From assembly GCA_029718625.1 (NCBI GenBank), contig CM056379.1, positions 50,799,579-50,863,578 on the forward strand: a DNA stretch of 64,000 nt, given 5' to 3'. Under the pieces are notes generated by a model, which did not search any database, was not told the DNA's origin, and saw only the letters and a list, made by a program, of their open reading frames with translations. Shown here in pieces: positions 34,801-44,800 of the stretch. The DNA comes from Synaphobranchus kaupii. Taxonomy: Eukaryota; Chordata; Actinopteri; Anguilliformes; Synaphobranchidae. The translations under genes were made by a program, and so were the position numbers. Numbering within the stretch: position 1 is the stretch's first letter; each line of letters begins with the position of its first letter.

Positions 34801-37800
34801 TTCCTTTAGGTAGCCACCTGTTTGTTTATTATTAGCCAGCCACCTGTGTTAGTTTTTTCTTCCGGTATGGGCGGAGTAGCTAATAATGATTGGCAGGCGT
34901 GGGGCATTGCGCATTCAATTATAAGAACCTATGAAAACGCGCTCAGATACTGAGTGCATATTACACTAACAATGACAGCCTACCCAGAGGTAGTGGTCCA
35001 GCTTGGTGCTGCCTGACCACGTCATCATGTTAGCCAGGTTAGGTGTGACGAGGCAAAGCAGGACTGTTAACATTACATCCTCGAGTAGGCTATGGTGCAG
35101 GATAAGTGCCATAAATACCCTAAGACTGCCGAGAGGCCGGTCTAGTCCACTGAGAGGCCGGCGGAGTGTAGCTAGGCTATATCCTACTTGAAGCCGGCAA
35201 ATGATCTAGCGACTGATAAACCAGTGCTGGTAAATGAGAAGCTGGGTATTGATTCACCGAGGCTGGTAACTCAATGTGCCTAGCTTAGCAACCCATTGGA
35301 TTTGAAACTGACTTAGCTGGTCACTAGCATTCCTAGGCTGGTCACTCATGTAACATGTAGAAACAGTGCATTTTATACATTTTATTGTCTGACTGTGGCA
35401 AGATGAAGGTTGCGGCAGAATTCTGGGGGTTTAAGCTGTAGGCTAATTTATAATTTCAGAGAAATGTAATTGGGACATCGGCGACTACCACTAGGGGGCC
35501 ACCGTGGATAAGAGATTCATACCCATCTTGTCAAAAAATGTTTTAATTTTACCCCATTATAACTAAAAACCCTAGCTTCTAATTGATTAGCTAATTACTG
35601 TCCACTGATGTTATTGCCACATAAAAAATCTGTTTAAACGGTAAGTAATCCCTAAAACCACCTTTTTTTAGCTGATTACTGATATATTTGGACATATCCC
35701 TGTGCTTGAGATTGATCCTATTGCAAATCGTGACATTTCATCGCAATGTTTAGCATCATATAGGAAGAGTAGTGTATTTTGGCTAACTAGTGCCACGGCG
35801 GTGAAACGTAGGCTATTGCAGTTGTAATTTACTATTGGCTGTTGTACAGTATACAGTGCCCTCCACTATTATTGGCACCCCTGGTAAAGATGAGTGAAAA
35901 GGGTTATAAAAAATTTACCGTTTGGTGAATTAACTTAATCTCATACTGAAAAAATTTGAAAAATCCAACCTTTAATTGAAGTAAATTTATTATGAGAAAA
36001 ACAAATCCCTCATCAAGAAATAATTATTTTTAACAAAACCACATGTGCCACAATTATTGGCACCCCTGCATTTATATATAGAATAAAGTAATTATTTTTA
36101 ATATTTGGTTGCATGTCCTTTGCATGCCATGACTTTGTGATGTCTGTGACCCAACAACATCAAAAGACTCTTGATATCATATTTTCTGGTACTCTTACAA
36201 GCGATACTTCTCCGCATTTAAATGGATCTTTATGGGAATTGGGGGGTGGGACTAGATTTAGCTGTAAATTACACTGGAACAGTATGAAACACATGGTTGG
36301 CTAAATGGCTCTAAGTCATCAAGGGTCTGACGTATCAAACGAGCCTTAAACCATCACTCTCCTGCCAGAAATACAGTAGATAGGGATGGATAACTTGAAG
36401 GGTTTTTTCTCCTGACTTATTTTTCCACATAGTTCAATAGGAACATTTGTCAGGAGAAACAACCCTTAAAGTGATCTACTGCATATCTGGCAGCAGAGTG
36501 ATGGTATCGTTTGATACCTCAGACCCTTGATGACTTCCAGCCATTTTACCAACTATGTATTCCATACTGTTCCAGCATAATTTACAGCTAAATCTAGTCC
36601 CCCAAATTCCCATAGAGATCCATTCAAATGCAGAGACGTTATAGTATCGCTTGTAAGAGTATCAGAAAATAAGATATCAAGAGTCCTTTGATGTTCAATG
36701 CACACGTGTTTCTTCAATAGAGGTGCAGGTTGTAGCAATGTCCAAAAAAGAAGTGGCACACTGAGCTCTTGAGCGAACCTGAAGAAGGACTGCTGAAATG
36801 CGTTGTTCACGTTTGTTTCTGCTTCGTATTGAATTTTTGATAAATTAAAATAATATATTCATAATAAGGTTATTCTTGTGTTGAGTGTGCGGTTTACACT
36901 GAACCATCAATTATTGGACAAAGCTCAGTGTGCCACTTCTTTTTTAGTCCTTTGATGTTGTTGGGTCACAGACATCAGGAAGTCATGGCATGCAAAGGAT
37001 ATGCGACCAAATATTAAAAATGATTACTTTATATAAATGCAGGGGTGCCAATAATTGTGGCACATGTGGTTAAATAAATTAACTTCAATTAAAGGTTGGA
37101 TTTTTCAAATTTTTTTCAGTGTGACATTAAGCTAATTCACCAAACGGTGAATTTTATATAACCCTTTGTACTCATCTTTACCAGGGGTGCCAATAATAGT
37201 GGAGGGCACTGTATGTGACGTGGCAGTACATGTGATGTCACACCAACTGTGTGCATCTGGCTACGCCCTTCCACCTTACACTATATATAAATACGTTTTT
37301 TTTTGTTTTTTTTTCAAATCCAGCAAGTTGTGGAGACTGAGGAGCATTTGTGTGAGCAACAGGCTATTGATAGAGTGAGGATAGCATAGGTGTCAACCCA
37401 TACAGTTTGCTCGTATGAAATACGGTTTTTACAACTTTTAGAAGACAAACAGGTTATGAGGTTATGATACGGGAAATCTAGTCTAATACGTTTTTTTATT
37501 TTTTGAAACGTCTCTCCATCAACATGCCCAGGCACTACAGATGAAAATTAACCCCAATGGCTAAATCTGGCACATTTTTCATTACGTTTATTAATAAATT
37601 ACGTGGATTTATAAATGTCCCTTTTTTAAATAAATAAACCTAAACCTATAATTAATTTAATCGCAGCAATCACATTTTCTTTCTCCCCCTCTGCTATTCT
37701 CTCAATTTGTGAGGCCATGGGAAAACAATTAAGTAACTGATTTAAAAAATGCACTTCAGGAACCACAAAGACATAGTAGCCCACAAGATACCTACGTTAG

Positions 37801-40800
37801 TTAACTTAGCTAACAGTTAAATGGTTATGACTGGACAATATTCATGTTTATGCAGTTTTGACCGAAATTAGATAATGTTCCTTGAAGTTCTAGTGTGGGT
37901 ATATGACTCAATTTAGCGAAGTTACTACAAGTTTCATTGTAAATTGATTCATGGCTAACTTAGCAGTCTTTGATAACATTAACTGTTACAAAAAATTATC
38001 CAAATTAAGATGAGGGCTAAGTTAACTAGCCTACATTCTCCTCTGCCACGGCTGCTGCTCTAGGCTCAGCAGACGGAGCGAGCGGCTCGAACAAAACAAA
38101 TTATAGCTGTGAATGAGCATACACATGAGAAAAAAGGGGCGTGGCTTGCTACCTCGAGCCCAACCCTTTCATCAGTATTTTTCCCACCCCCAATTTTGCC
38201 ATTTTTGAACCGCAAACGGAGGCGTGGTCAGCACGGTTACCCTTTAAAGATTTGAATGATCAAGCAAAACCAATTGAGCATTAAACTTTATGATATTCCA
38301 CAGACTATCTTTCTAGGTAGCCCACTGGACAAGTTCCTCCTTACAAATCCAGCGATCTCAGTCGGAATCACACATGGGGCAGAACTCTTTCACTTTTGGA
38401 CAGGGACAATTCAATATAGAGTAGGATATAGCCTAGCCTACACTCCACCGGCCTCTCATTAGTCTTATTTTTGACACTTATCCTGCGCCATACTCAAGGA
38501 TGTAGCAGTGCTGCTACGTCACACTGACCTCATTAGTTAAATTATCACAGGTGGTGCCAGCCTCGATTGCAGCGACAGCCACTTTTAATAAATATGCGTC
38601 TTAGAGGTATTTGTTGCCATTTTAATGATACATCATAAAAAATATATTTTTATAAAACCATATCGGCCTACAGCATGAATCAGAAGGTAATCAATTCACT
38701 TGCAAGATAGCTGCGGCTACTCACACACACTAAACCGAGGCGTAAAAGCAAACGCAGATATGTATTACATTTCACAATGTGTCTCTAAAGCGATTGCATT
38801 TAATGAAAATCTTCCATAGAATAAGGCTTTGCAGCTGAAATGTTTGTGTACAATCTTTCCTCTGCTGCACAATAAAGCAAATGAAAATTATAGGGAAACT
38901 TTAAGAATTGTTTTTGGAGTGCGAACCTCATCATTTTTTGTGACCATTTATCAGGAAAGGAGGGGGAAGAGTTGTTGCAAGATGTGGCATTTTGCTACAC
39001 AGAAGCAATGAAGGACATGGAGGGCAGGAAGCCAGGACCTTCAAGCATTTTAGGTAAGAAGAGAAAGAATTCTGAGTTTATGGCAAGCATAAACCACATT
39101 CCTGAAAATCGTGTGAGTCCATTCAGCTAAAGGCACATGCCTCCAGCTCGGGCACTAGCCACCACTTTTCAGCTCTCAGGCAGTGGCATCACTCGCTAAT
39201 GACCCTACTACACATCTTGTTGGTCAATTCCTATACACAGCATCCCGTCTCCCTTTATTCAGGGGTGTCGCAGTTGAGACCAGGATTTGAAGGTGGCTAC
39301 AGGGTGCCCTATAACCCAGAGGGGACAGGCTGTGGGGCTGCCATGAGGTCCATGTGTATTGGTCTGAGGTGAGAGAACTACATTTGAATGGACAATTTAG
39401 GTGCACTTCATCTATTCATCTCTTCATCAACTTTCTTCTTCACTCTCTATAGACACTCTCATCTAGACCATTTCCAATCTTTACTGTCTGTTGAAAAGAA
39501 TTGTAGCCAGTAGTTTTTTTTCTTGCCCTGTTATCCATTTAGGGAAGGATTTGTGATTCTTCATTAAAACTATAAGCACACCGTGATGATACTGAAGCAA
39601 CAGTACAGATGAGTTAACAGCTTTAAAAAGCTAATTGGTTGCTAATTGGTTTTAATTCTCACCCTCTCTCTGTAGGTACTCTCACCCAGACCAGCTCCAA
39701 TCTCTAGTCTCTGTTGCTGTGGAAACTGGAAGGATGACCCACCCTCATCCCACTGGCTTCTTGGGTGCTGTCGCATCAGCACTTTTCACCTCATATGCTG
39801 TCCAACGCAGACCAATCATGAGCTGGGGGGTGGGACTAGTGAAGGAGGCCTGCCCTGTTGCAAAGAGTTTTGTCATGTCGCAGGGCTATGCAGTGGAGGA
39901 GACAAAAAGAGACTGGGGATACTTCACTGAGAAATGGGAATGGTAAGAAAAAGGAATGTATTGAAGATACAGGTAAAAGTATAGGACTTAAAATATAAAA
40001 TAAAATCACTGTGAAAAGCTTTTTTTTAAAAAGAAGTGCAGCACCTGCTATTTTAGACCCACTTATTTTACTAATTCTTGAATTGGTGACCAGTTGTTTT
40101 AAAGTGCATACTGATTTTCAAATAAAAGTATTTTTGGTTGTAGTTCTACTTTCTAGTGGTAGCAGTTGGTTTGTCCTTATGTGAATAGCCAGCCAATCCT
40201 CCATGTTCTCAAAGCATGCACATAAGCCTCAGTAGCCATATACATACCTTCCTACACTAGGCAAGGAATACATGACAGACACATATCATTCATGCATCCT
40301 TTGTGTCGTTATAAATGGCAGATAACTAATTGAGAGGTGCACCTTATGGACTCAGGCTCAGCCCATGGATCAAGTGATCAAGGGCATATTCCAATTACGG
40401 CCATATGTTGTGTACAGTACCTGTGTCAGCATTGTCAGTTTATATTATGGTAACATTAACAATTGAACTAAAAAAAGAGGTTTTAGACTAGCACCTCTCC
40501 TGCCATCTTTCAATCCCTGCCCTCTCTCTTGATCAGGTACCTTGCTGAGAGGGGTCTCTCCTCAGGGGTGGGGCCTATATTCTGGCCACACCCCTATGGG
40601 CCAGCTGAAAGAGACCTGGCCTACAAAGGCTTCAGCCTGTCTGGTTGGGCAGGCCGCAGTGGACATGACGCTCCTATGATTGCCCTGGACTCATTGCTTG
40701 GGGCGGGGTCTGACTGGGGAGAACTCATGAGTCGGGCAGGTTTTCATGGAGGTCAGATTTTACCTTTTCAGTCTTTTCTTATAATTTATTTTCTTTTAAT

Positions 40801-41061
40801 GAAAATAACATATTTTTAAAAGCTAATTAGCTCAAAATCCCTAGTTTTGCCACTTCATGCTCTTAGTCTCTCTCTGGCTCTTTCGCTCTCTGTTTCTCTC
40901 CTGTGTCTGTAGGTGACAGTGACAGCACTGCTGTGATTGCATGCTGCTGCTGGGGTCTGCTGTATGGTACTGAAGGAGTTCCTGAGTGTAACTACTGTAA
41001 CCTGGAATACAGGGGCAGGCTGGAGAAGAGTGCTGAGAAACTGTATGCACTTTCACACTGA
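28778..41061 (+). CDS. adprh: ADP-ribosylarginine hydrolase (ADP-ribosylglycohydrolase family), first exon not found
   Basis: It removes ADP-ribose from arginine of mono-ADP-ribosylated proteins in a Mg-dependent reaction, in the cytosol. Six coding exons are visible: 28778-28886, 38955-39053, 39263-39368, 39676-39942, 40537-40751, 40913-41061 (stop TGA 41059-41061). All introns are AG/GT with matching phases, giving 314 codons. The family is about 355 residues, so only an N-terminal exon of about 35-40 codons (expected GDALGY and WEF motifs) is missing. Metal-binding motifs are intact: WPVSDDT in the first exon, SGHDAPM and GDSDSTA near the end. The GCGAAMR loop is also present. The ADPRHL1 pseudoenzymes lack such acidic residues, so adprh is preferred. 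The first visible intron (10 kb) is packed with repeats. Confidence 0.9.
28985..29060 (+). repeat. Left member of an inverted repeat enclosing the adprh intron insert
   Basis: TATGGAAGATTTTCA and AATGCAATCGCTTTAG followed by GACACATTGTGAAATGTAAT are found inverted at 38757-38822. The copies lie 100-130 bp from the flanking exons, so nearly all of the intron lies between them. Confidence 0.7.
29070..29278. mobile_element. 209-bp Tc1/mariner-type MITE
   Basis: The inverted ends CACTGCCCGGCCAAAAAAAA...TTTTTTTTGGCCGGGCAGTG are flanked by TA (29068-29069 and 29279-29280). It has no ORF. Confidence 0.85.
29311..30782. other. Intron DNA, no gene seen
   Basis: A stretch near 29380-29600 (CTTACAGTTTATGGGCGGTG, GGGTTGCCAGATCTTGCAGC) looks like a dispersed fish repeat. 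Short ORFs lack motifs. Confidence 0.4.
30899..31880. mobile_element. TTAA-flanked foldback element inserted in the SINE
   Basis: The ends AGGATAAGTTCGCTATTTTG...AAAATAGCAAACTTATCCT are flanked by TTAA (30895-30898 and 31881-31884). The inverted repeats are about 200 bp and nearly identical. They continue with gaps to about 280 bp (GGTCTCAGTATGCTCTCCTG on both arms). TTAA targeting points to piggyBac- or Kolobok-type enzymes. The SINE supplies the empty site. Confidence 0.85.
31108..31494 (+). CDS. ORF in the loop of the TTAA element, exon-like
   Basis: The open frame ends with a strongly acidic stretch ([20 protein letters not shown]) followed by [16 protein letters not shown] at 31480 (GGAG|GTCAGG) could be a splice donor. 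The FEPEYT-type motif resembles acidic N-termini I have seen in multi-copy fish ORFs, but I cannot name the family. The first part, before about residue 85, overlaps the inverted repeat and may not be coding. It may be a leftover first exon of the parent transposase or a captured exon. Confidence 0.35.
   Translation: MRQEAQGVLLPVSVCSPVKCISIRTFLRAWHGLEVSISLLLVFAAPAEYYVSGVGEREGVPAVYETIYVSSLRLFTCSNVGYNFHKKTWMMDDYNDYEDEEFDFDFDVTGYRFEPEYTDMELQGGQDL
32020..34660 (+). pseudogene. Decayed tyrosine-recombinase retroelement (DIRS/Ngaro-like) coding region
   Basis: The three + frames carry pieces in the order expected for reverse transcriptase, RNase H and recombinase. Pieces seen are [39 protein letters not shown] (with the TKAD palm motif), [13 protein letters not shown] near 33150, and an RNase-H-like [16 protein letters not shown] near 33490. 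Further on are an AxHLWGH-like block (33595), a [14 protein letters not shown] stretch (about 33910) and DITILTLT (34165). Frame changes and stops are frequent. The region starts directly at the SINE tail. The pyrimidine-rich bias is strong and makes long spurious minus-strand ORFs. Confidence 0.6.
32340..32655 (+). repeat. Tandem repeat of about 120 bp in the retroelement
   Basis: CTCCCTGAACCCTTC (or CTCCCCAAACCTTTC) recurs near 32352, 32474 and 32589. Each copy is followed by TGGTTTCTGGTGGCATCGCA or a diverged form. About 2.6 copies. Confidence 0.75.
34661..35851. other. Intron DNA; inverted-repeat arm at 34990-35190
   Basis: The block 34990-35190 (including CTGAGAGGCCGGCGGAGTGT and GCTAGGCTATATCCTAC) is inverted at 38405-38600. 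The stretch 35430-35510 (CTACCACTAGGGGGCC) relates to 8700-8780. GCTGGT words recur at 35220-35345. No gene was seen. Confidence 0.5.
35854..37211. mobile_element. Tc1-type palindromic element (1.36 kb) in the adprh intron
   Basis: The inverted ends (CAGTGCCCTCCACTATTATT) are flanked by TA (35852-35853 and 37212-37213). Nearly the whole element folds back on itself around 36420. It includes GGTTGCATGTCCTTTGCATG, which resembles the antisense of a Tc1 transposase C-terminus, and the shared core (AAATGGATCTTTATGGGAAT). The right arm holds a 250-bp retroposed insert. Confidence 0.85.
36696..36945. mobile_element. 250-bp insert with 14-bp target duplication (SINE-like)
   Basis: AGTCCTTTGATGTT occurs at 36682-36695 and again at 36946-36959, exactly bounding the insert. 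A duplication of this length fits LINE-driven retroposition. The insert has short inverted words (AAAAAAGAAGTGGCACACTG near 36745; CAGTGTGCCACTTCTTTTTT at the end) and a CCTGAAGAAGG motif common in fish repeats. No tRNA head was recognised. Confidence 0.7.
37214..38404. other. Intron DNA, no gene seen
   Basis: AT-rich with some repeat-like stretches, for example 38070-38240 (GCAAACGGAGGCGTGGTCAG). Short ORFs lack motifs. Confidence 0.4.
38405..38822 (-). repeat. Right arm of the large inverted repeat in the adprh intron
   Basis: 38405-38600 is the inverse of 34990-35190, and 38757-38822 is the inverse of 28985-29060. The order agrees with one very large foldback whose left arm was split by the MITE, SINE and retroelement insertions. 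Confidence 0.6.
38955..39053 (+). CDS. adprh: adprh coding exon
   Basis: The acceptor ATTTATCAG and donor GTAAGA are present. It encodes a helix-rich piece ([20 protein letters not shown]) and [12 protein letters not shown]. Both ends are in phase 1, consistent with its neighbours. Confidence 0.9.
39263..39368 (+). CDS. adprh: adprh coding exon
   Basis: The acceptor TTTATTCAG and donor GTGAGA are present. It encodes the substrate-binding loop with [16 protein letters not shown], a signature of the family. It enters in phase 1 and leaves in phase 2. Confidence 0.9.
39676..39942 (+). CDS. adprh: adprh coding exon
   Basis: The acceptor CTCTCTGTAG and donor GTAAGA are present. It encodes the central helices including [20 protein letters not shown] and [14 protein letters not shown], both typical of ADPRH. 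It enters and leaves in phase 2. Confidence 0.92.
40537..40751 (+). CDS. adprh: adprh coding exon
   Basis: The acceptor CTTGATCAG and donor GTCAGA are present. It encodes [10 protein letters not shown] and [20 protein letters not shown]. The HD pair is part of the active-site region. It enters in phase 2 and leaves in phase 1. Confidence 0.92.
40913..41061 (+). CDS. adprh: adprh last coding exon
   Basis: It follows a long pyrimidine tract and acceptor GTCTGTAG. It completes [19 protein letters not shown], the second metal-binding motif. It ends [13 protein letters not shown] followed by TGA. Confidence 0.92.
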
Positions 41062-41660
41062 CAGAGAGGGAGTATGGACGTATCAATGAATGTGTGGAAA
41101 TTAAATTTAATTAATGCACTGACTTGAGTTACATTGAATTAAAGCACAGTATTTTACAATACAATCAGTTTAACAAGCTTCACTTTGACTGATTTGATTT
41201 ACTTTTGACAGTATAATAGGATGTGGTAATATTCAGAGGAGAAGCCGAAAGAAACATGTATGCTGCTGCTGTCTGTCATCATTACATCGTTTGTTCATTG
41301 CACTGTAAAAAATAAAAATAAGTCAATCTGTATTTTAGTACATTTAGTATATTTAGACTTAAAATCTTTATTTTACTGTTTGGTAAAAAGACAAAAAGAT
41401 TTCCAGTGAGGTAAGACAGTTTTACTCATTTCAAGAATTGCCAGTCGGGTAAGACAATTTCACTTGTCAAGCAAAAAGTAACTAAAAACAAGCTAACATT
41501 TTCTACTTGAGAGGAAAAAAATAAGATTTTAAGTTTCATTACAAGACTAAAACACTTGTTAAGACAGTCTTTTTTTGCAGTGTGTACAATATTTTTACAT
41601 TTTCTCATTTTCATACAGTACTTTAACTGAGAAGTCTATGGGTGTATGAGGTGTACAGTA
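41062..41660. other. adprh 3' flank
   Basis: AT-rich DNA after the adprh stop. AAAATAAAAATAAG near 41310 could hold a poly(A) signal, and 41100-41120 is AT-rich. No other gene. Confidence 0.4.
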
Positions 41661-41868
41661 TACAGTTGAAGTCGAAAGTTTACATACACCTTAGCCAAAT
41701 CCATTTAAACTCAGTTTTTCACAATTCCTGACATTTAATCCTAGTAAACATTCCCTGTCTTAGGTCAGTTAAGATCACAACTTTATTTTAAGAATGTGAA
41801 ATGTCAGAATAATAGTAGAGAGAATGATTTATTTCAGCTTTTATTTCTTTCATCACATTCCCAGTGGG

Positions 41869-42540
41869 TCAGAAGTTTACATACACTCTGTTAGTATTTG
41901 GTAGCATTGCCTTTAAAATGTTTCGGGTAGCCTTCCACAAGCTTCTCACAATAAGCACCCCCACAACATGATGCTGCCACCCGTGCTTCATGGTTGGGAT
42001 GGTGTTCTTCGGCTTGCAAGCCTCACCCTTTTTCCTCCAAACATAACGATGGTCATTATGGCAAAACAGTTCCATTTTTGTTTCATCAGACCAGAGGACA
42101 TTTCTCCAAAAAGTAAGATCTTTGTCCCCATGTGCAGTTGCAAACTGTACTCTGGCTTTTTTATGGCGGTTTTGGAGTTGTGGCTTCTTCCTTGCTGAGC
42201 AGCCTTTCAGGTTATGTCGATATAGGACTCGTTTTACTGTGGATATAGATACTTTTGTACCTGTTCCCTCCAGCATCTTCACAAGGTCCTTTGCTGTTCT
42301 GGGATTGATTTGCACTTTTCGCATCAAAGCACGTTCATTTCTAGGAGACAGAACACGTCTCCTTCCTGAGCTGTATGACGGCTGTGTGGCCCCATGGTGT
42401 TTATACTTGCGTACTGTTGTTTGTACAGATGAACGTGGTACCTTCAGGCGTTTGGAAATTGCTCCCAAGGATGAACCAGATTTGTGGAGGTCCACAATTT
42501 TCTTTCTGAGGTCTTGGCTGATTTCTTTTGATTTTCCCAT
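41869..42540 (-). pseudogene. Sleeping-Beauty-type transposase, internally deleted
   Basis: It starts MGKSKEISQDLRKKIVDLHK at 42540. The paired-like DNA-binding domain follows, with its two HTH units (SGSSLGAISKRLKVPRSSVQ and TGTKVSISTVKRVLYRHNL). The GRRR AT-hook-like motif lies between them and the first catalytic Asp is in NVLWSDETK. The match ends at KPKNTIPTMKHG. The next residues come from another frame of the C-terminal coding region (LVEGYPK-type codons), so the second and third acidic residues are lost. It could still make a DNA-binding domain but not a transposase. Confidence 0.9.
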
Positions 42541-42923
42541 GATGAGGCACTGAGTTTGAAGGTAGGCCGTAGCCCTAAAAACTTTGCCCCTAGTGGTTGA
42601 GACGTATCCGTCTCAATTACAGTATTCATGTTTGTCTGAAGTTATAAACTACAGCTTTAAGAAAACCCCGGAAATTTTGACGCAGTATTTTTTTAAAGAG
42701 TTGCCGCTTGCGAAAACCTCAGCTTCTCCAGTTACACTGCAGTGCCATATCAATAGCCCAAAGCACTTACGACCCTCCTCTCGCCGCAGCCACAGACTGT
42801 AAAATGCATGAAATGCACCATTTATACACGCTAAGAAAATCATGTTCACATATAGAAACAATAATATTTTTTTTTAAACGTACAAATGAGAATTCGCCGT
42901 TTTCCCTTGCTTACTGTACTATA

Positions 42924-43833
42924 CAGATCCTTTCCAAAAAATTTGAATATCATGGAAAAGTTTTTTTTCCATAATTCCATTCAAAAAGTGAAACTTTCAT
43001 AGATTATAGATTCATTACACACAAAGTGAAATATTTCTAGCCTTTATTTGTTTCATCTTTCATAATTTTGGCTTACAGCTCCAGAAAACCCCCAAAACAG
43101 TATTTCAAGAAATTAGAATAGTGTGTCGAAAATCAGCATTTACTTCAGTTATTTCAGAGAATGAATGTTTTAGACTGTCACACTATCATCTAATTTACTC
43201 AAAACACCTGCAAAGTTTATCTCAGTTTGGTTCAGTATGGGGAAGACTACAGACTTGACAATTGGCCAGAAGACCATCATTGACACCCTCCAGAAGATGG
43301 GTAAGCCACAAAAGGTCATCGCTAAGGAGGCTGGCTGTTCACAGAGTGCAGTGTCCAAGCATATCAATAGAAAGTTTAGTGGAAGGGAAAAATGTGGCAG
43401 GAGAAGGTGCACAAGCAAAAGAGATGACCGTAGGCTTCAGCGGATTGTCAAGCAAAGACGATTCCAAAATTTGGCGGAGATGCAGAGGGAGTGGACTGAG
43501 GCTGGAGTCAGTGCTTCAAAAACCACCACGTACAGACGTATCCGGGACATGGGCTACAACTGTCGGATTCCTCGAGTCAAGCCACTCCACTCATTCTCTG
43601 AAATAACAAGTAAATGCTGATTTTCGACACACTATTCTAATTTCTTGAAATACTGTTTTGGGGGTTTTCTGGAGCTGTAAGCCAAAATGATGAAAAATGA
43701 AACAAATAAAGGCTAGAAATATTTCACTTTGTGTGTAATGAATCTATAATCTATGCAAGTTTCACTTTTTGAATGGAATTATGGAAGAAAAAAAAACTTT
43801 TCCATGATATTCAAATTTTTTGGAAAGGATCTG
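42924..43833 (+). mobile_element. Short Tc1-like element with internal deletion (copy 2)
   Basis: CAGATCCTTTCCAAAAAATT...GGAAAGGATCTG ends are flanked by TA (42922-42923 and 43834-43835). It matches copy 1 (19967-20880) along its length in inverted orientation. It carries an open N-terminal transposase ORF that runs into the right terminal repeat. Confidence 0.88.
43237..43620 (+). CDS. DNA-binding-domain-only Tc1-like transposase ORF
   Basis: The 127-codon ORF opens with MGKTTDLTIGQKTIIDTLQK. It has a first HTH (KVIAKEAGCSQSAVSKHINR), a basic linker (CGRRRCTSKRDDRRLQR) and a second HTH-like part with TTTYRRIRDMGYNCRIPR. It stops soon after, in the terminal-repeat sequence (HSFSEIT). The DDE core is absent, so it cannot transpose by itself. 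The domain could bind the terminal repeats of relatives. The frame is fully open, unlike copy 1. Whether it is expressed is unknown. Confidence 0.6.
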   Translation: MGKTTDLTIGQKTIIDTLQKMGKPQKVIAKEAGCSQSAVSKHINRKFSGREKCGRRRCTSKRDDRRLQRIVKQRRFQNLAEMQREWTEAGVSASKTTTYRRIRDMGYNCRIPRVKPLHSFSEITSKC

Positions 43834-44133
43834 TATACAGTACCTGAAGACGGTTTAGAAGACACCAAATTCTTTTCTCCAAACTCTCGTATAAATATGT
43901 TTAGGAAACCAAGTACTTACCAGTATATTCTGCTACAGCTGTTTTCTGATTAACCATAGAGTTTATCTTGTTACATTTCGTCAAAGTCCTATACAGTAAA
44001 CATTTCCACAGCGACCACCCGTCGCACTTAGGGCTGAAATATGTTGCTGTTCTTGTGTAAATACACACGCTCTTTTGTACGTTTTTTTTTTTTACGTATT
44101 TAAATACATTCGGCGATGTATGTTATGGTTATT

Positions 44134-44158
44134 ATATATATATATATATATATATATA
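44134..44158. repeat. (TA)n microsatellite
   Basis: About 12 TA units in the repeat inserted in the Sleeping-Beauty-type element. Confidence 0.9.
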
Positions 44159-44800
44159 CTGTATGTGACTATTCTGAAATAAATGTATTATGTTGCAAAT
44201 TTCTGAATGATACAGCTTCTTCAATTCGAACTTTAAACCATGGATGTGCAAGGAATATTTTTTGAGATATTGACATTTAAATAAACTAGTAGAAACCAGG
44301 TGGAAATTGCCTCTGGAGGGCCAAAGTAAATAGGGTTAAAATACATCCACAGGTACACCTCCAATTGACTCAAATATTGTCAATTAGCCTATCAGAAGTT
44401 TCTAAAGCCATGACATCATTTTCTGGAATTTTCCAAGCTGTTTAAAGGCAAAGTCAACTTAGTGTATGTAAACTTCTGACCCACTGGAATTGTGATATAG
44501 TGAATTAAAAGTGAAATAATCTGCCTGCAAACAATTGTTGGAAAAATTACTTGTGTCATGCACAAAGTAGATGTCCTAACTTGCCAACACTATAGTTTGC
44601 TAACATGAAATCTGTGGAGTGGTTAAAAATGAGTTTTAATGACTTCAACCTAAGTGTATGTAAACTTCCAACTTCAACTGTATGTATATGGGTGTATGTT
44701 GCATATGACACCAATAACAGAAATGAAAATGTTTTAACAATTCTCAAGATGTAAAGTTGCTATCATAAACTGCTACATCCAGTGACTGTTTAATTTGTAG

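Larger units (their letters stand above)
42568..44335. mobile_element. 1.77-kb repeat inserted in the Sleeping-Beauty-type leader
   Basis: The host element leader reads up to GAAGGTAGGCC (42567) and resumes with AAATACATCCACAGGTACAC (44336). The insert ends are imperfect inverted repeats (TAGCCCTAAAAACTTTGCCC; GGCCAAAGTAAATAGGGTTA). Part of it is shared with 12020-12215. It carries a TA microsatellite at 44134-44158 and the Tc1-like insert 42924-43833. No ORF of its own was recognised. Confidence 0.7.
41663..44680 (-). mobile_element. Sleeping-Beauty-type Tc1 element with nested insertions
   Basis: The ends CAGTTGAAGTCGAAAGTTTA and its inverse (ending CTTCAACTG) are flanked by TA (41661-41662 and 44681-44682). 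Each end has an inner repeat about 200 bp inside (GGGTCAGAAGTTTACATACA at 41866; the inverse near 44465). This is the IR/DR layout of the group that includes Sleeping Beauty. The transposase has an internal deletion. A 1.77-kb repeat (42568-44335) splits the leader, and that repeat itself contains a 910-bp Tc1-like element. Confidence 0.9.

Noticed and set aside
41968..42553. Plus-strand ORFs of 76 and 143 codons
   Set aside because: They are antisense shadows of the Sleeping-Beauty-type transposase on the minus strand.
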